Positions 45,125 to 56,590 of a stretch of DNA of 64,000 bases are shown here, piece by piece; position 1 is the first letter of the stretch; each line of letters starts with the position of its first letter. Under the pieces are notes generated by a model that ran no database searches, was not told the DNA's origin, and saw nothing but the letters and a program-made list of their open reading frames with translations. This stretch comes from Apoda limacodes (lineage: Eukaryota; Arthropoda; Insecta; Lepidoptera; Limacodidae), in contig OX291545.1 of the NCBI GenBank assembly GCA_946406115.1, forward strand, positions 13,406,001-13,470,000. Reading direction: 5' to 3'. Both the position numbers and the translations under genes were made by a program.

Positions 45125-47820
45125 CTTTTCAATTCTCAGATAATAATTAACAGTAGGTTTCTTGCATGAACTGATACTAATTTGACGCCCAAAACCCTAC
45201 AATAAACAATTATTTAAAATTAAAATCCAACACGAAAGCCTATGAAGGACAGTGATGAGGTTTGTTCAGTTTTAAAAATGCAGGTATTTACTTAAAAGAA
45301 AAGAAAATTCGTTCAAAGCGATACAAGCTGATTAATTTCAACGAAAATGTTTAATATTTTAAAGCAGAAATATTATTTGTTTCGACTAAAACATGAGTTT
45401 CAGCTTAAAATATCAGATTTTGAGTCAAGAATCTAACAAATTCTGTTAAAATTATTATTTTCTCTAATTCAAAACAATATTATCTTAACTGAACATTTTA
45501 CTGGCTTTGATTTAAGATACAATTATTTTAATCGAAAGATATAGTTTTTAATAAGTAACGTGGCAGATTTAAGAAAACCATGATTTTAGCGCAAAATAAA
45601 TTATACGTTTATAATAATAAATTATAAACGAAGAAAAATAAAATGTTGCATATAAAAATGTATTTATTTCATACAAAAACATTAACTGTCTTAGGGTAAT
45701 TAATTTAAGTTTGGTTGATCTAAAACGAACATTTATTTGGTTAAAAAAAAATTTGTTCATACGAAAAGAAGTTTATCAATTTCGATTGATAAAATGAAAT
45801 TTTTTCAGGGAAATAATATTGCCTTCTGTGAACAAAATATGTCCAAAATAGTTGGATTTCTTGACTGAATGCAAATTATTTTGGTGGAATAGAACTTGGA
45901 AACTCTTTTTTTCCGTGTAGTATCTCACCCAATTTAATTTCTTTGCGTCATTATGGTGCATCGGCGTTGCTTAATTTTCGGCACAAGGGCTATATACTCT
46001 TAGAAGAACAGATAATGACATAAAATGCTTTTTATCTCAGGTAAGTAAGATATTCCTGTATAGGATATGGTGGTGACCAGTTTTTGCGTGAGCGAAAATG
46101 TGTGTTACTTCTATTCAACAGTCTATATCTAAGTAATATCTTTGGGCATAGACTAAGGAATTATAAACGCAGACCCTATTCCTTAGGCTGCAAGCCCTTA
46201 AACCAATCGAAATACTGATGTCCCTATAGGACTTCGCCTCTGTTCAATACACATTTAATTTAGTAACGTATTATGGTATGCTTATAACTATGTTGTAGGT
46301 TACGGCTACGCACTTATCCATTGGCGGATAATTCAAGACGGTAACAAGTATAATTAAAAAAAAAACCAAATAACCGACTGCGTGCGTATAAAGATCGCTG
46401 ACTAAAAAGGTGAAAATATTATGAGTTTGGTTATTGTTATTTTGTACGTAACTCTATTAACCAATAGATATTTTCAGTTGAGCTCTCTGGAATGAAACGA
46501 AAATTGCAGGATTTGAAAATATAATTATGACTTTTGTAATATTACCTTTTTAGAACGCTAATGTAACAGGCTTATGCTATTGTATTGCTGTATGATACTT
46601 GAAACTTGTGTATAGAACACACAAGCGTGAGTCCTTTTTTCAGCTTATTTTCTACTTCTTGGTTCAATTTTTATAAGGGCGGTTTCTGAATGATTCTTAT
46701 ATTTTATTATAAAGTCACCAAAAATATTGTAAAGTCAAATATATTCTGATAATAAGAATGATAATGCATTAAAAAAAACTAATACATTTTTATATGAAAC
46801 GCAATTGAAATTTCACATAAAAGTACGAATTTCGATTGTCATTCATGTTTGATCTTTTTCTCGATACGAAGAAGGAAATATTATTGTAATATAAGTATAT
46901 GCCTAAAATAAATTTAAAAGAAGTCTACCAGTCCACTTGGTGCATACATGAGTCACTGACGCAAAAAGTTAACTTAGAAGGCAGGCACTGCAATGAAATG
47001 TTGAAACACCAACTTTTGAACTTACCATTCATCACAATTTATGAAAACCAGATCCATGAAACGCTTGTTAGGCTCTGAATAATGTTGGTAGCGACATCTG
47101 TTTAGCTTTCCCTTCGCGAGTTTTTCAGTCATCAGTTATTTTTATTGTTAGTAGATGGCACTATGCTATATTTCAAATAACATGGAGCGTGAGATACGAG
47201 AGTTTTTACTAAATTGCAGACCCTGGTAACCAAAATAAAGTTAATAAGTTATATGATCTAAATTATATCTTTATTATAAACAACTACTTGTGACTTATAA
47301 GGTCCTAGTACATCAATATTACAAATACACAAAACTTAATAGAATTAAGAAATAAATTGTAAATATAAATATCTACATAGAAATAATAAGCATTATTATA
47401 AATAATTTATATCATAATATTATACAATTATATTCTAACTTCAAAAACAAAATTATAAAATGTGAAAAAAATTAAATTAAGTTTTCAAATAGTCTGCAGA
47501 TAGACTTCTAGTAGGTACTCGGGTAAAAGTAGAAAGCTCCAGTGATTTTCATCACTTTTCTTCATTTCCATACATAAATGTGCACATAAGGACATTATTA
47601 TTGTCATCATACATTCGAAAATTCTCTCTGACTATTGTGTTCGCTAGAATAAAAAGTTATACCAAGTCGTTTTAGGGTCACCTACTTATTTATTTTGCTG
47701 GGCATTCTAACTAAAACTATTCAGAATCATTGTGACATTTAGGTATTATGGTTTGTACGAAAACGGTAAAAAACTTTCTCCTACATTCGAAAACCAAATA
47801 AAGATAGGTTTAATAAAGAC
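45125..47820. other. No gene seen; AT-rich
   Basis: Long stretch with only short, AT-driven open frames and no recognised repeat ends. Confidence 0.4.
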
Positions 47821-47824
47821 GACT

Positions 47825-48290
47825 ACTGAAAAGATCAGTATTTTTTTATTCAAATTAGGTTTTTACAAACACTTTTGAATCGTCAAAGTTATTAAATAGT
47901 TTTTTTTTATTAATCTAAGTCACAATGTAGATTTCTACCAAGAAGAATCCGGCAAGAACCACGATAGTTAATCTTTTAAAAATAATCTTTTAGTTAATAA
48001 CATAACTAGTACACAACACAAAAAATAAAAACACAATCATCAATGTTTTAAATAAAAAAAATAGTAATAATAACACAAATTGAACATACCATAATGTTAT
48101 TTTAGGCCATACAATTGTAATATTTTCATTTCAATTAACCTAAGCGTCCTGTAATTGAGCATCTTTAGTCCTATGGATGTTTTTTATTTATTACAGTGTG
48201 AAATTTTGTGTTAAATAATTGATTAAATTTACATATTGATAGCTTTTGATTGAATGGGACGTAGTTTCACAATCCAAAGTTATCTTTTAA
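47825..48290 (-). mobile_element. LINE family K, 3' UTR copy, antisense
   Basis: TTTTTTATTCAAATTAGG, ACACTTTTGAATCGTCAAAG, TTTCTACCAAGAAGAATCCG, CAAGAACCACGATAGTTA, GTCCTGTAATTGAGCATCTT follow the same order as 16,090-16,480. Only the 3' UTR and the last codons are present. Confidence 0.75.
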
Positions 48291-48689
48291 TTATGAACTA
48301 CATATTTTTTACCCCTATACTAAAAACAACCACCTTTCCCTTATCTCTGAAGTGTTTGTTTAAAAAATTGGAAACGAACAACAGGTAAAGATGACAGCAA
48401 GATTTAAAAGTAAGTAATGAATGTGAAAATGAAATAGAATTTTTATTTGAAGAAATTGTGGTTCTTTTTTTTTAATAAACTTATACAAGCGGTCAATAAA
48501 GTGGACTTCATACGTGTTAATAGTGAATAGTCTGTTATATATTTATGAAAGTGAGAGAATTATTTGTTAAAAATGCTACTAAAAGAGAAAATACTTAAAC
48601 AGATTCTGTGTAATTAATATGAGGTTGAGTGGGAAATAAACGTTAGAAGTTTTAATACTAGCCATGGGAACGCCATCCAAGGCTTGCAA

Positions 48690-49013
48690 CCGGCGCGACT
48701 GAAGGCGGGCGGGCGGTTGCCTCGGGCCGGCTTGCGGCATGCGATCATTCCGTATCGCTAGGCGGGCGGGGGAGCACGCTGCCTAGCCGAGTCGCCTAGC
48801 TCGGTCGCCTACGCCTAGCGCGAACATTCGCCGCGACACCCAACCTCTCACACTATAACCTCGTTAGCCTAAGTGACGTAAAGCCTCCAACACAACATTA
48901 TATCTAGTCAACGCAAGACGCTGCATTGAGTTATACAGTGCGCGAAATAACAGAACTGGCATAACCTTGGTTACTGTATTTATTATTCAGTGAAAGCGCT
49001 GTACAGAGTCAGG
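48690..49013 (+). promoter_or_regulatory. GC-rich promoter-like region and 5' UTR
   Basis: 48,690-48,850 is strongly GC- and CpG-rich (GGCGGGCGGGCGGTTGCCTC, CTAGGCGGGCGGGGGAGCAC) in AT-rich surroundings. Then come GTGACGTAA (CRE-like), a GAGTTATACAGTGCGC stretch and an initiator-like TTCAGTG at 48,987-48,993. The region leads into a well-placed ATG. This is the best promoter candidate outside ASCC1. Confidence 0.4.
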
Positions 49014-49029
49014 ATGGAAGTCTTTACAG
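49014..49029 (+). CDS. Candidate first coding exon of an unidentified gene
   Basis: ATGGAAGTCTTTACAG|GTGAGG: codons M E V F T plus one base, then a canonical donor. The start context AGGATGG has a purine at -3 and G at +4. Short first coding exons followed by very long introns are common in arthropod regulatory genes. No partner exon in phase was recognised in the remaining 15 kb, so the protein cannot be named. The alternative is a chance ATG-donor pair in a noncoding exon. Confidence 0.3.
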
Positions 49030-49600
49030 GTGAGGGGTGCTTTTGAAACGCATTATCATTTAATCATATATAATATCGCGGGCATTACATATGATTGCAT
49101 GCATTGCGTCTTACTGCATTGTGCGTAGCATATAATATGTTAATACATATGTGATGATATGTTACGTATGAGCAACCTTATGTCCTTGGACATTATGTAG
49201 AAAACAATTCATATATATGTGTACAATAATAGTAAGGTTGAAGACAATTCTAGTAACATACGAAGAATATGTCATTTTTAATATATTTTTACTAATATCT
49301 AATTTTTTACCATCACCTAAATAAAAATCAATTAAGTACAAGATTAACTCGCATGATGAAGGTTCTTCACATATTATGTAGGACCTATGAACCTACTAAT
49401 TAAGTATTTTTTGTCGAGATCTAAATTTTTCGGCGTTCAAACTCATTTTGATACTAGGTATTCATAAGTCCATGAAGTTAGACCATAAAGTCTACCACGC
49501 TAGCCTAGTACGGGTTTGCAGACGTTCTCGAGTTAGTGGCCATTCGACTGTCAGAGTTTTCAAGCTGCCGACAATAGTCATGACCGAAACTGAGAAAAAT
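49030..49600. other. No gene seen
   Basis: AT-rich to 49,440; an open frame at 49,448-49,735 covers the 5S-like module and is not a real gene. Confidence 0.4.
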
Positions 49601-49606
49601 GTGCTG

Positions 49607-49652
49607 ACCTATCCAGTTACTGACCACGTCCGACGTTGCTTAGCTTCGCAAA
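49607..49652 (-). repeat. 5S rRNA-derived module 3
   Basis: ACCTATCCAGTTACTGACCA, CGTCCGACGTTGCTTAGCTT, CGCAAATTG, followed by AAATGCGACAAGGTCACGAG, parallel to module 2 and its downstream flank. Confidence 0.55.
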
Positions 49653-49944
49653 TTGTTTATGTTCAAATGCGACAAGGTCACGAGCTCCTTATTTGTTATT
49701 CAATCACGTATACACGGCTTGACAATTTTGAATGATATTTACATACAGATAAATCATGTGTACTAAATACATTCACTTTGCATACTAGTACACTTTTTAT
49801 TACGCTCAATACTCCCTTTTTTACCCCTATAGATACCAATAAAGGTAACATATCTACTTAATTGTATTTTTTTACCTGCCTGTTATGTCGTTGTGTTTAG
49901 TTGTGTAGAGGTGTGATGCGCAGATACGTGAGTATAAATATTTT

Positions 49945-50060
49945 GGTAGATGTTATGTACTAGATGGCTTGGTTTTTGCATGCCTGATGTTACATCCGGG
50001 AGTTTCTTGTCAATTCTTCTTCCCTTAGGCTAGTTTCCGAAGTGATGATAGTTTAAATAA
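49945..50060 (+). repeat. Dispersed repeat, inverted partner of 63,480-63,600
   Basis: GTACTAGATGGCTTGGTTTT, ATCCGGGAGTTTCTTGTCAA, TTCTTCTTCCCTTAGGCTAG and TTTCCGAAGTGATGAT match the reverse complement of 63,480-63,595 in order. Confidence 0.65.
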
Positions 50061-50650
50061 TGTGCATTTGTTACCCAGTGTGTAAGCTTGTTACACTTAC
50101 ACTGTTACAAATACACTTACAGGGGTACGGTGTCTGAATGTGTGTATACAAGAACTAAGTATATGTGCGTGTTTTTGTGATGATTCTGCTCGCGTTCGGA
50201 CCTATACAGGGTCAAGTTTAAAAATTCATTTGTACTGTAGAAAAATGTATTTCCTATCCTGATGTCAGTGCTAACCATCTTAGACCCATCATACCAGTCT
50301 GGAATGGCCATAGGAGACCGTTACCATAGCACTTCCTTATTCTTTGCCACAGCTTCCCAGTTGGTTCTCTCCTTATAAACGTGGACGCTCCATAAGCTGC
50401 TCTTTGTTTCACACGGTGTTTGAGAATTCTAAAGAAATCTTATGAGACTGCAAAATAGTCAATATAGTTTAGTAGACTGTGGAGAGAAACCGATGTCATT
50501 TTTTTGTAGGTAGAGTTGTATACATTATTAAAAAGAATAAAGTTTCTCTATTTACTACTAGAACTGAATAACAAGCATCATACCTTGAAATATTTATGAC
50601 GGAGAGAAAAGTGAACAGCTGTCATTATATGAAAATTACAAAAAAGTCAC

Positions 50651-50692
50651 CTAATTTCTAGTTATGGTTAGATAACCATAACTAGAAATTAG
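50651..50692. repeat. Perfect 20 bp hairpin with 2 nt loop
   Basis: CTAATTTCTAGTTATGGTTA, GA, then its exact reverse complement. Confidence 0.9.
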
Positions 50693-50954
50693 ATACATTT
50701 TTAAACTCCACCCTGCCCTGCAGTCCAGTAGCGTTGTCAATGGATATTTGTTTTTTCTCTTGTAAAAAGTGTAATTCTGTGATGGGATTTACATATCGAT
50801 AGTAACTCCCGAGATAAATATGTATACTACTATATATTTATATATCTCTATATATCATAGCAGATATACATATACATACACGTATTATATCGATGTATGA
50901 TACGATATTTTTCAAACTACAACTAATTTGTCCTTTAATATCTTCAAGTTTATA

Positions 50955-51000
50955 CTAAACCTCGGCGCACGAGTCAGACACGCACATTTCCGGTTTTTCA
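50955..51000 (+). repeat. End fragment of GGTTCCG-family repeat
   Basis: AACCTCGGCGCACGAGTCAG then ACACGCACATTTCCGGTTTT. Confidence 0.5.
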
Positions 51001-52878
51001 TTCAATGTCTGATGTCAAAACGAAGTAGGTAGTACCGACGAAAAAGAACTGAAAATTGAAAATCTATTAAGAATCTATATATTATATGTTGGTCAAAAGT
51101 TCTCCTCAAGATGTTTCAAAGGTACAAACACATGTAAGCTACAGTAAACAGCTCAGGAGTTCCATCGACTGTCTTCCGTCTCCATCATCATAATCTCTAT
51201 AGGTCATTATTTTGTTTTGGTGTTTCATTAGAACTGACTTAATTAATAAAATTAGTTAATAACATTCGTTTAGGAGCTTAGTACAAGGTTTATTTTATTT
51301 ATTTTTCACTTTTCAGTTTTTTTCGTCGGTTTGTTTTTTTGTTGTCATTCGTCGGTTAAAAAGTAGTTTTTGATTTGGTTTCCAAATTATTCACCGTCAC
51401 CCTTGTAACTAAACAATTCTTAATAAAACCGAACGAAGAACCTTGGTAATTTAATTAAAAAAGTTTTTTTATTTCAAGTTATTATAATTTTGTAGTAGTT
51501 TTTAGGATATTGCTAGTATTATTTATTATTTATTTGTGTTAAGAATATAATTTAATCTACTTATTTGTTTAAGAATTGAAGTTATTCTTATTAATATTAT
51601 AAATATATATATTAATTAAATTCTATTATATTATAGTAGGTAAGGTAAATATCATGGGTGAACAATGAAAAACGGACCGAAGCAAAACTTAATTGATCGA
51701 GAGAGCACAATATGGCGTCTATTGTGTTTTTTACGAACCAACGTTTTTAGATGAGTCTTTCATTGTGATTTCTGAAGCTACGACACAATAGGTCAGAATC
51801 GGATGATTTAATGATAAAATGAAGTCAACTAAAGTAATAAAACTTTTAATTAGGTAGGTAGGTAGGTAGCTATATAACAAGTCTACCAAGTAAAAAACTT
51901 CAAAACCCAAATCTAATGATTGGATACCTATGTTTTTTATTTATAGTAGAATTTATTTTAAACTTAAAAAAAAGCGTTTCCATTACAAATATTAAAACTA
52001 TCTAAATTTGTACCACGCCCTACTTTTATTTACTTAAAAATGCGGTAACATCGCAGACACAAATTGTGTCCAATGGTTACAAAGTTTAACCTAAATGGTA
52101 ACTATATTTCAACATGCTAATTTCTCATGTTTTGAAAGCCAAAAATTTTTTGATAGGTATATAATAACGAAGTTGTCATAAAATATTATTTTAAATAAAT
52201 TCACTAACTGTACCTAAATATTTTTTATGACCACTTTGTTTTTACATATAGAACTAATATAGGTATAAAAAAATTATACTTATAAAAACACGATAAATCA
52301 GCACGTTGATAAATATTTAACATTAGTTTAGATCAATTGCTGGACTAAGATTTTATATTTATTGCAGAAGAAAATATGACTCATAAAAATATATTTTTTA
52401 TAATAGGTATAATCACACTGTAGAAATAGATCCCTAAAACTAAATAAACACTTTCACCGTAAGCTCATCGCGGTCTTTGTTTAGCTAAGTTCAGGTTAGC
52501 AATAAAATAGGCGACTGTAAACAGCTTGCGGGCACCGTAAATAAACGGGAGTTACGATTACTTACGACGCGACTTAAAGTGCCACCCAGTTGGCCTTTTC
52601 ATATGGCACCTTGGTAAATAAACGACAAAAAACAAAACTTTACTGCAAATATTGAAACATGGTTAGTTCCGAGATAATTTAAGTTGTTCCTTTTTAAAAC
52701 TTGTCTTGGCCGGATGGAACATAGACATAATTACATCCGAAAATTAATTGTTTTTTTGTTAAATTGTGCATTCCGTTTCAAAACGTCTAATAATCACACA
52801 ACATTGTTCCCAAAATTCGCCATATTTAACCAAGACGGGTTTTGATTTACAATAATGTTGTTTAGTCAAAACTGGCCT
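51001..52878. other. No gene seen; AT-rich
   Basis: Includes a GGTAGGTAGGTAGGTAG run at about 51,855-51,871 and a less AT-rich patch at 52,440-52,620; no exon or repeat end supported. Confidence 0.4.
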
Positions 52879-53100
52879 TTTGACGTGACAACGTCTTATA
52901 AATTGGTTTGCCGGGTGACACTTCAAGAAACTGCGTTACGCTCCGCTCACGTTATGCGCTCACAATGAGAGCGAGTGAGAGGCACGCGGCATGGTTAGCC
53001 CGCCTAAGAGCGAGAGAGACAGACATAAAAAGTGAAAGGCACAAGTTGTCACGTAAAACTTTCGCCCGTATACCGACTTTACAGGCAACCAGTTTTTTTT
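52879..53100 (+). repeat. 200 bp dispersed repeat, copy 2
   Basis: Same sequence as 44,625-44,824, with extra GGCATGGTTAG after GAGAGGCACGC and an extra segment (AAAGTGAAAGGCACAAG) near 53,028-53,046. Confidence 0.8.
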
Positions 53101-53137
53101 CATACCAACAATGTGGCCTATCAACAGTCACCTTATT

Positions 53138-53480
53138 TTTAGAGTTCCGTATTCGGAAATTTCGATTTGTTCGTCCGTCTGTCCACGGCATAGCTCAGAC
53201 ACTCTTGTTACTAGAAATCTGTGAATTGGTATAGGATATTTAGAATAGATATTGATCACTCCGACAAAGTGGTAAAACAAAATCTTTTAAAAAATTTTTT
53301 TAGTAGGTAAAGTAGTGACGATTTTATTTCTTGTCGGGTGTCGTTGGATAGGTCGTTCGAACACATTGCAGATGTGTGAAAACCATATTCGATTTGCTGA
53401 TCCGTTTGCGAAATATTAAGCTTTAAATTGCTAATTTTTGTTAGAGTCAAATGTGTTCAAATTGAACTGGTAGTTCCCGA
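53138..53480 (+). repeat. GGTTCC-family repeat, subfamily 2
   Basis: TTTTTAGAGTTCCGTATTCG, TTCGTCCGTCTGTCCACGGC, TATTGATCACTCCGACAAAG, CCGTTTGCGAAATATTAAGC and AGTTCCCGAGATAAGGGGGT. Confidence 0.65.
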
Positions 53481-53705
53481 GATAAGGGGGTTCAAACAAA
53501 AAAACCTCTAGCTTTATAATAGATCATATTAGTAAAGATAAGGACTTTAGCCAGCTGAAAGTGCTCCCCAAGGATTTAAGACAGAAGTTTCAAGGAGACC
53601 GCATTATTTATCGTTTGACGGTTTATTGTTTTCAATCCAATCTTTAAAACCATGAAAAGTTTATATTTTCCGAAAAACATCTTGTATGAAAGATAAGATA
53701 TAAAG

Positions 53706-53963
53706 ATAATATAATATAATATAATATAATATAATATAATATAATATAATATAATATAATATAATATAATATAATATAATATAATATAATATAATATAAT
53801 ATAATATAATATAATATAATATAATATAATATAATATAATATAATATAATATAATATAATATAATATAATATAATATAATATAATATAATATAATATAAT
53901 ATAATATAATATAATATAATATAATATAATATAATATAATATAATATAATATAATATAATATA
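53706..53963. repeat. Pure pentanucleotide microsatellite (ATAAT)n, about 51 copies
   Basis: About 258 bp of uninterrupted ATAAT units. The minus strand reads as repeated YYIIL, an artefact of the microsatellite and not a protein. Confidence 0.97.
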
Positions 53964-54549
53964 AAAAATATTATATTAGTAAACACTTAAAACCACGCTT
54001 GCCAAATATGTATTGTCACAACTTGTTTATTTACATGTATTGGTAGGATTTTATTTCGGATCTTACTTTAACTAAGTCAGATGTATTCGACTCGATATAT
54101 AATAAGAATATATATAAACCTAGTTGGCTTGTTATGATTAAAATGTTTACAGGCACATATAATTAGGCAAAATGAAATTTAACGAAAGAACCAGACACAT
54201 CCCTATTTAGTCTGAGAAACCAGATTTTAACCAATATTATTTGTTTTCTTATTTCGACCTCCTAGACTTGGCTGTTGAGGTAATTTTAGGAAATCATCTC
54301 AATCGAGACTTGGCACGTTTTTACTGCAAGTTTTTGTTAGGATTTGGTTTTCAACATTCTATAAGAGCATAATAGACAGTCTATAAGAGCATCGTTTATA
54401 AGGGATATAATTTAATAATGTTGTGTGCAAATTAGCTAACCTTATGATACGATTAAAAATCGATAAATTTATGTGTAGGTATGATGGGATTGTTTGTTTC
54501 AGCTAGTTCTGAAGATAAGTTGGCGATACTTTATTTCTTGCAAAAATAA

Positions 54550-54760
54550 AAAACCGTCCAAGTTCAAGTTGGACTCGCGCACCGAGGGTTCCGTACCTAG
54601 GTGGTAGCTACTACCATTTACGTAATTGCAACATCAAAAAAAAAAAAAAATTGCAGCACACTTTTTACTGTTTCTCTTAATAATATTGCTAGACGGCGTT
54701 GTACCGGTAATTTAAAATTGTAATGGCTTAGGTCCGTATCACACTTGGCTAGATTTTATT
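54550..54760 (+). repeat. CCAAGTGCGAG-type repeat without 5S insert
   Basis: AAACCGTCCAAGTTCAAGTT, GCACCGAGGGTTCCGTACCT, a poly-A run, then TTTTTACTGTTTCTCTTAAT, AGACGGCGTTGTACCGGTAA and GGTCCGTATCACACTTGGCT. Confidence 0.65.
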
Positions 54761-54954
54761 ACTTGTTATTATACTTTAGAGTTTAACAAAGTTTGCGCGA
54801 TAATTTTATGTGGAACGATACAGCTACATATATGGTATGGAGAAACATTGAACAAGGCAGGTAGAGTATATAACCGTGGCACTACATGTAGCAATAAAGC
54901 ATTACGAACCTTCCAATCTTCTCCTCTTATATTTTGTTCCTTTACTACACACAT

Positions 54955-55145
54955 TGTAACTAGTACAATCGAAGTTTTATTGGAGTTGCTTGAGTGTGTC
55001 ATGCTCTCTCAAAGTGTCACTGCGGTGGTGGCGTGAGTGTCGGGTCGTTACGTTCCCTAAAACATGGTTGAGGGAAGCGATAGCTGATTCATGTGTCATA
55101 CTCGTGAACGGGAACTTCTTTGTATTCTTAGTATTTAGTCTTACT
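54955..55145 (+). repeat. Dispersed repeat, inverted partner of 59,455-59,650
   Basis: AGTTTTATTGGAGTTGCTTG, AGTGTGTCATGCTCTCTCAA, GGTCGTTACGTTCCCTAAAA, CATGGTTGAGGGAAGCGATA and ATTCATGTGTCATACTCGTG match the reverse complement of 59,480-59,640. Confidence 0.75.
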
Positions 55146-55319
55146 TTTTTGTTTTGTTTATTAATACTGTAAGACATTGATTATTTCTTAGTGATGAATA
55201 CATAAACTGTCTTTTGCTTATATTAGATACTTTTTTATGTTGTGCTTGTGCTTTATATTTCATGTTTTTTTATGTTTGTAATGGAAAGTGTTCTTTTATG
55301 ATAGGGAGGGCATTTTCCA

Positions 55320-55503
55320 ATATTTTAATTGGACGCTGTAAGAGAACGGGAGAAAAGAAATGCCCTTGCTGAGTTTCTTGCCGGTTCTTCTCAGTACAAG
55401 GTCTCCCGCCCTGTACACTTACGAACCGATGGCGTAGTGACATTCATAAGTGCTCAATTATTGTAGCCTAAACTGAATAAATTATATTGAATTTGAATTT
55501 GAA
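55320..55503 (+). mobile_element. LINE 3' end
   Basis: GCCCTTGCTGAGTTTCTTGC, CGGTTCTTCTCAGTACAAGG, ACGAACCGATGGCGTAGTGA, TTCATAAGTGCTCAATTATT and the tail TGAATTTGAATTTGAATA. These are diagnostic of a common lepidopteran LINE. 54,955-55,320 may be its 3' UTR. Confidence 0.7.
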
Positions 55504-55644
55504 TACTAGTAGTGCCACGGTTAAAATTCATTTACTGTAGCACTACTGATTTTCTCTTAGTAGTGCTACGGTTTAAATTCATTAACCTAAATTTAGTTGG
55601 TAAATATTCCTTTAGTTTTTGCTTTCATATAATCCCCTGCTCCA

Positions 55645-56030
55645 TGCGAACTTACGTCATGTGTTCAGGAATTGTTTGAAATTATGGCCACAGCTACTTT
55701 CTACCATCGCACTGCTCGCCATCGGCAGGGAATTCTTTCTCACACTTTGGAACCGAAATGGTCGCGTACAGTACGGTTTCAGCGAAACTTTCTCCCGCGA
55801 ACGATTGGGTTGTGGAATGAGCTCCCTGCCAAGGTTTTCTATAAGGACTACAGTATGGGGTTCTTCAGTAAAGAAGTTATTAGATTTTTGAAGCGAGTGA
55901 TACCCCTGGTGTTGCAAGCGTACGGATGATATAGACTATAGACTATAGACGGATATAGACTACGGTGACCACTTACCATCAGGCGGACCGAAAGCTTGTG
56001 GTGCCGAAACCTTAGTGGTATAAAAAAAGT
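55645..56030 (+). pseudogene. LINE family J: ORF2 C-terminal fragment, third copy
   Basis: FYHRTARHRQGILSHTLEPK, WSRTVRFQRNFLPRTIGLWN and ELPAKVFYKDYSMGFFSKEV are read in one frame from about 55,690. Compared with 6,365-6,915 the frame here is intact over the RTVRF-LWN block. It ends ACGGTGACCACTTACCATCA, GGCGGACCGAAAGCTTGTGG. 5'-truncated. Confidence 0.75.
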
Positions 56031-56299
56031 GCACAAATCAAGCCAGGTACAATTCGTATAATGAATATTTTGTTTACGATTGTACGATAAAATATTTGAA
56101 TGTCTGGTAGTGCTGTTGCTTGTAAATAGCACTAGTTGTGCGGCTGGTAGTTTACATACTGTTAATGCTGTTAACAATAAAGGAATAAATCAAAGGCTGA
56201 AAAACGGATCGTTCGTTAATGTGCATCTTTACCACTTTAACCGATAGATAGATTTTCGTGTAGGCTGGGAAAAGCAAAAACTAAAGCAATATTAACCAA

Positions 56300-56590
56300 C
56301 TAAATTCCGTCCCCGAGTTCGTCGACGAGCACACGGACCTACCTCGTATACAAGGCATCAAGAGTACCTGGGCGCTTCTCGGCCCCAGTCAATAGCAATC
56401 GCAAACTCAACCGCGTAACGGGAAACTCCCCTCCTGGCGTTGACTCACCTTCGGGTTCGAGGCTCACGCCGGTCGAAGGGACGACCTCGAGAGCGACAAC
56501 CCAAGACATCCTTCAGAGTCTCGCCCCAAAAGTCTGGTGAAGCAGTAATGGCTACAACAGCCAACTGCATAGTCAGCTCAGAAAAAAAAA
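56300..56590 (-). repeat. Repeat family A, antisense copy
   Basis: CCCCGAGTTCGTCGACGAGC, GCGTTGACTCACCTTCGGGT, TCGAGGCTCACGCCGGTCGA, AGGGACGACCTCGAGAGCGA, AACTGCATAGTCAGCTCAGA and poly-A. Longest family member in the window. Confidence 0.65.

Noticed and set aside
49448..49735. 95-codon plus-strand frame
   Set aside because: Covers the 5S-derived module in the wrong sense; no protein features.
52908..53234. 108-codon plus-strand frame
   Set aside because: Spans the junction of two unrelated repeats (52,879-53,100 and 53,138 onward), so it cannot be an evolved protein.
53576..53986. 136-codon minus-strand frame of repeated YYIIL
   Set aside because: It is a read-through of the ATAAT microsatellite with no start context or conserved sequence.
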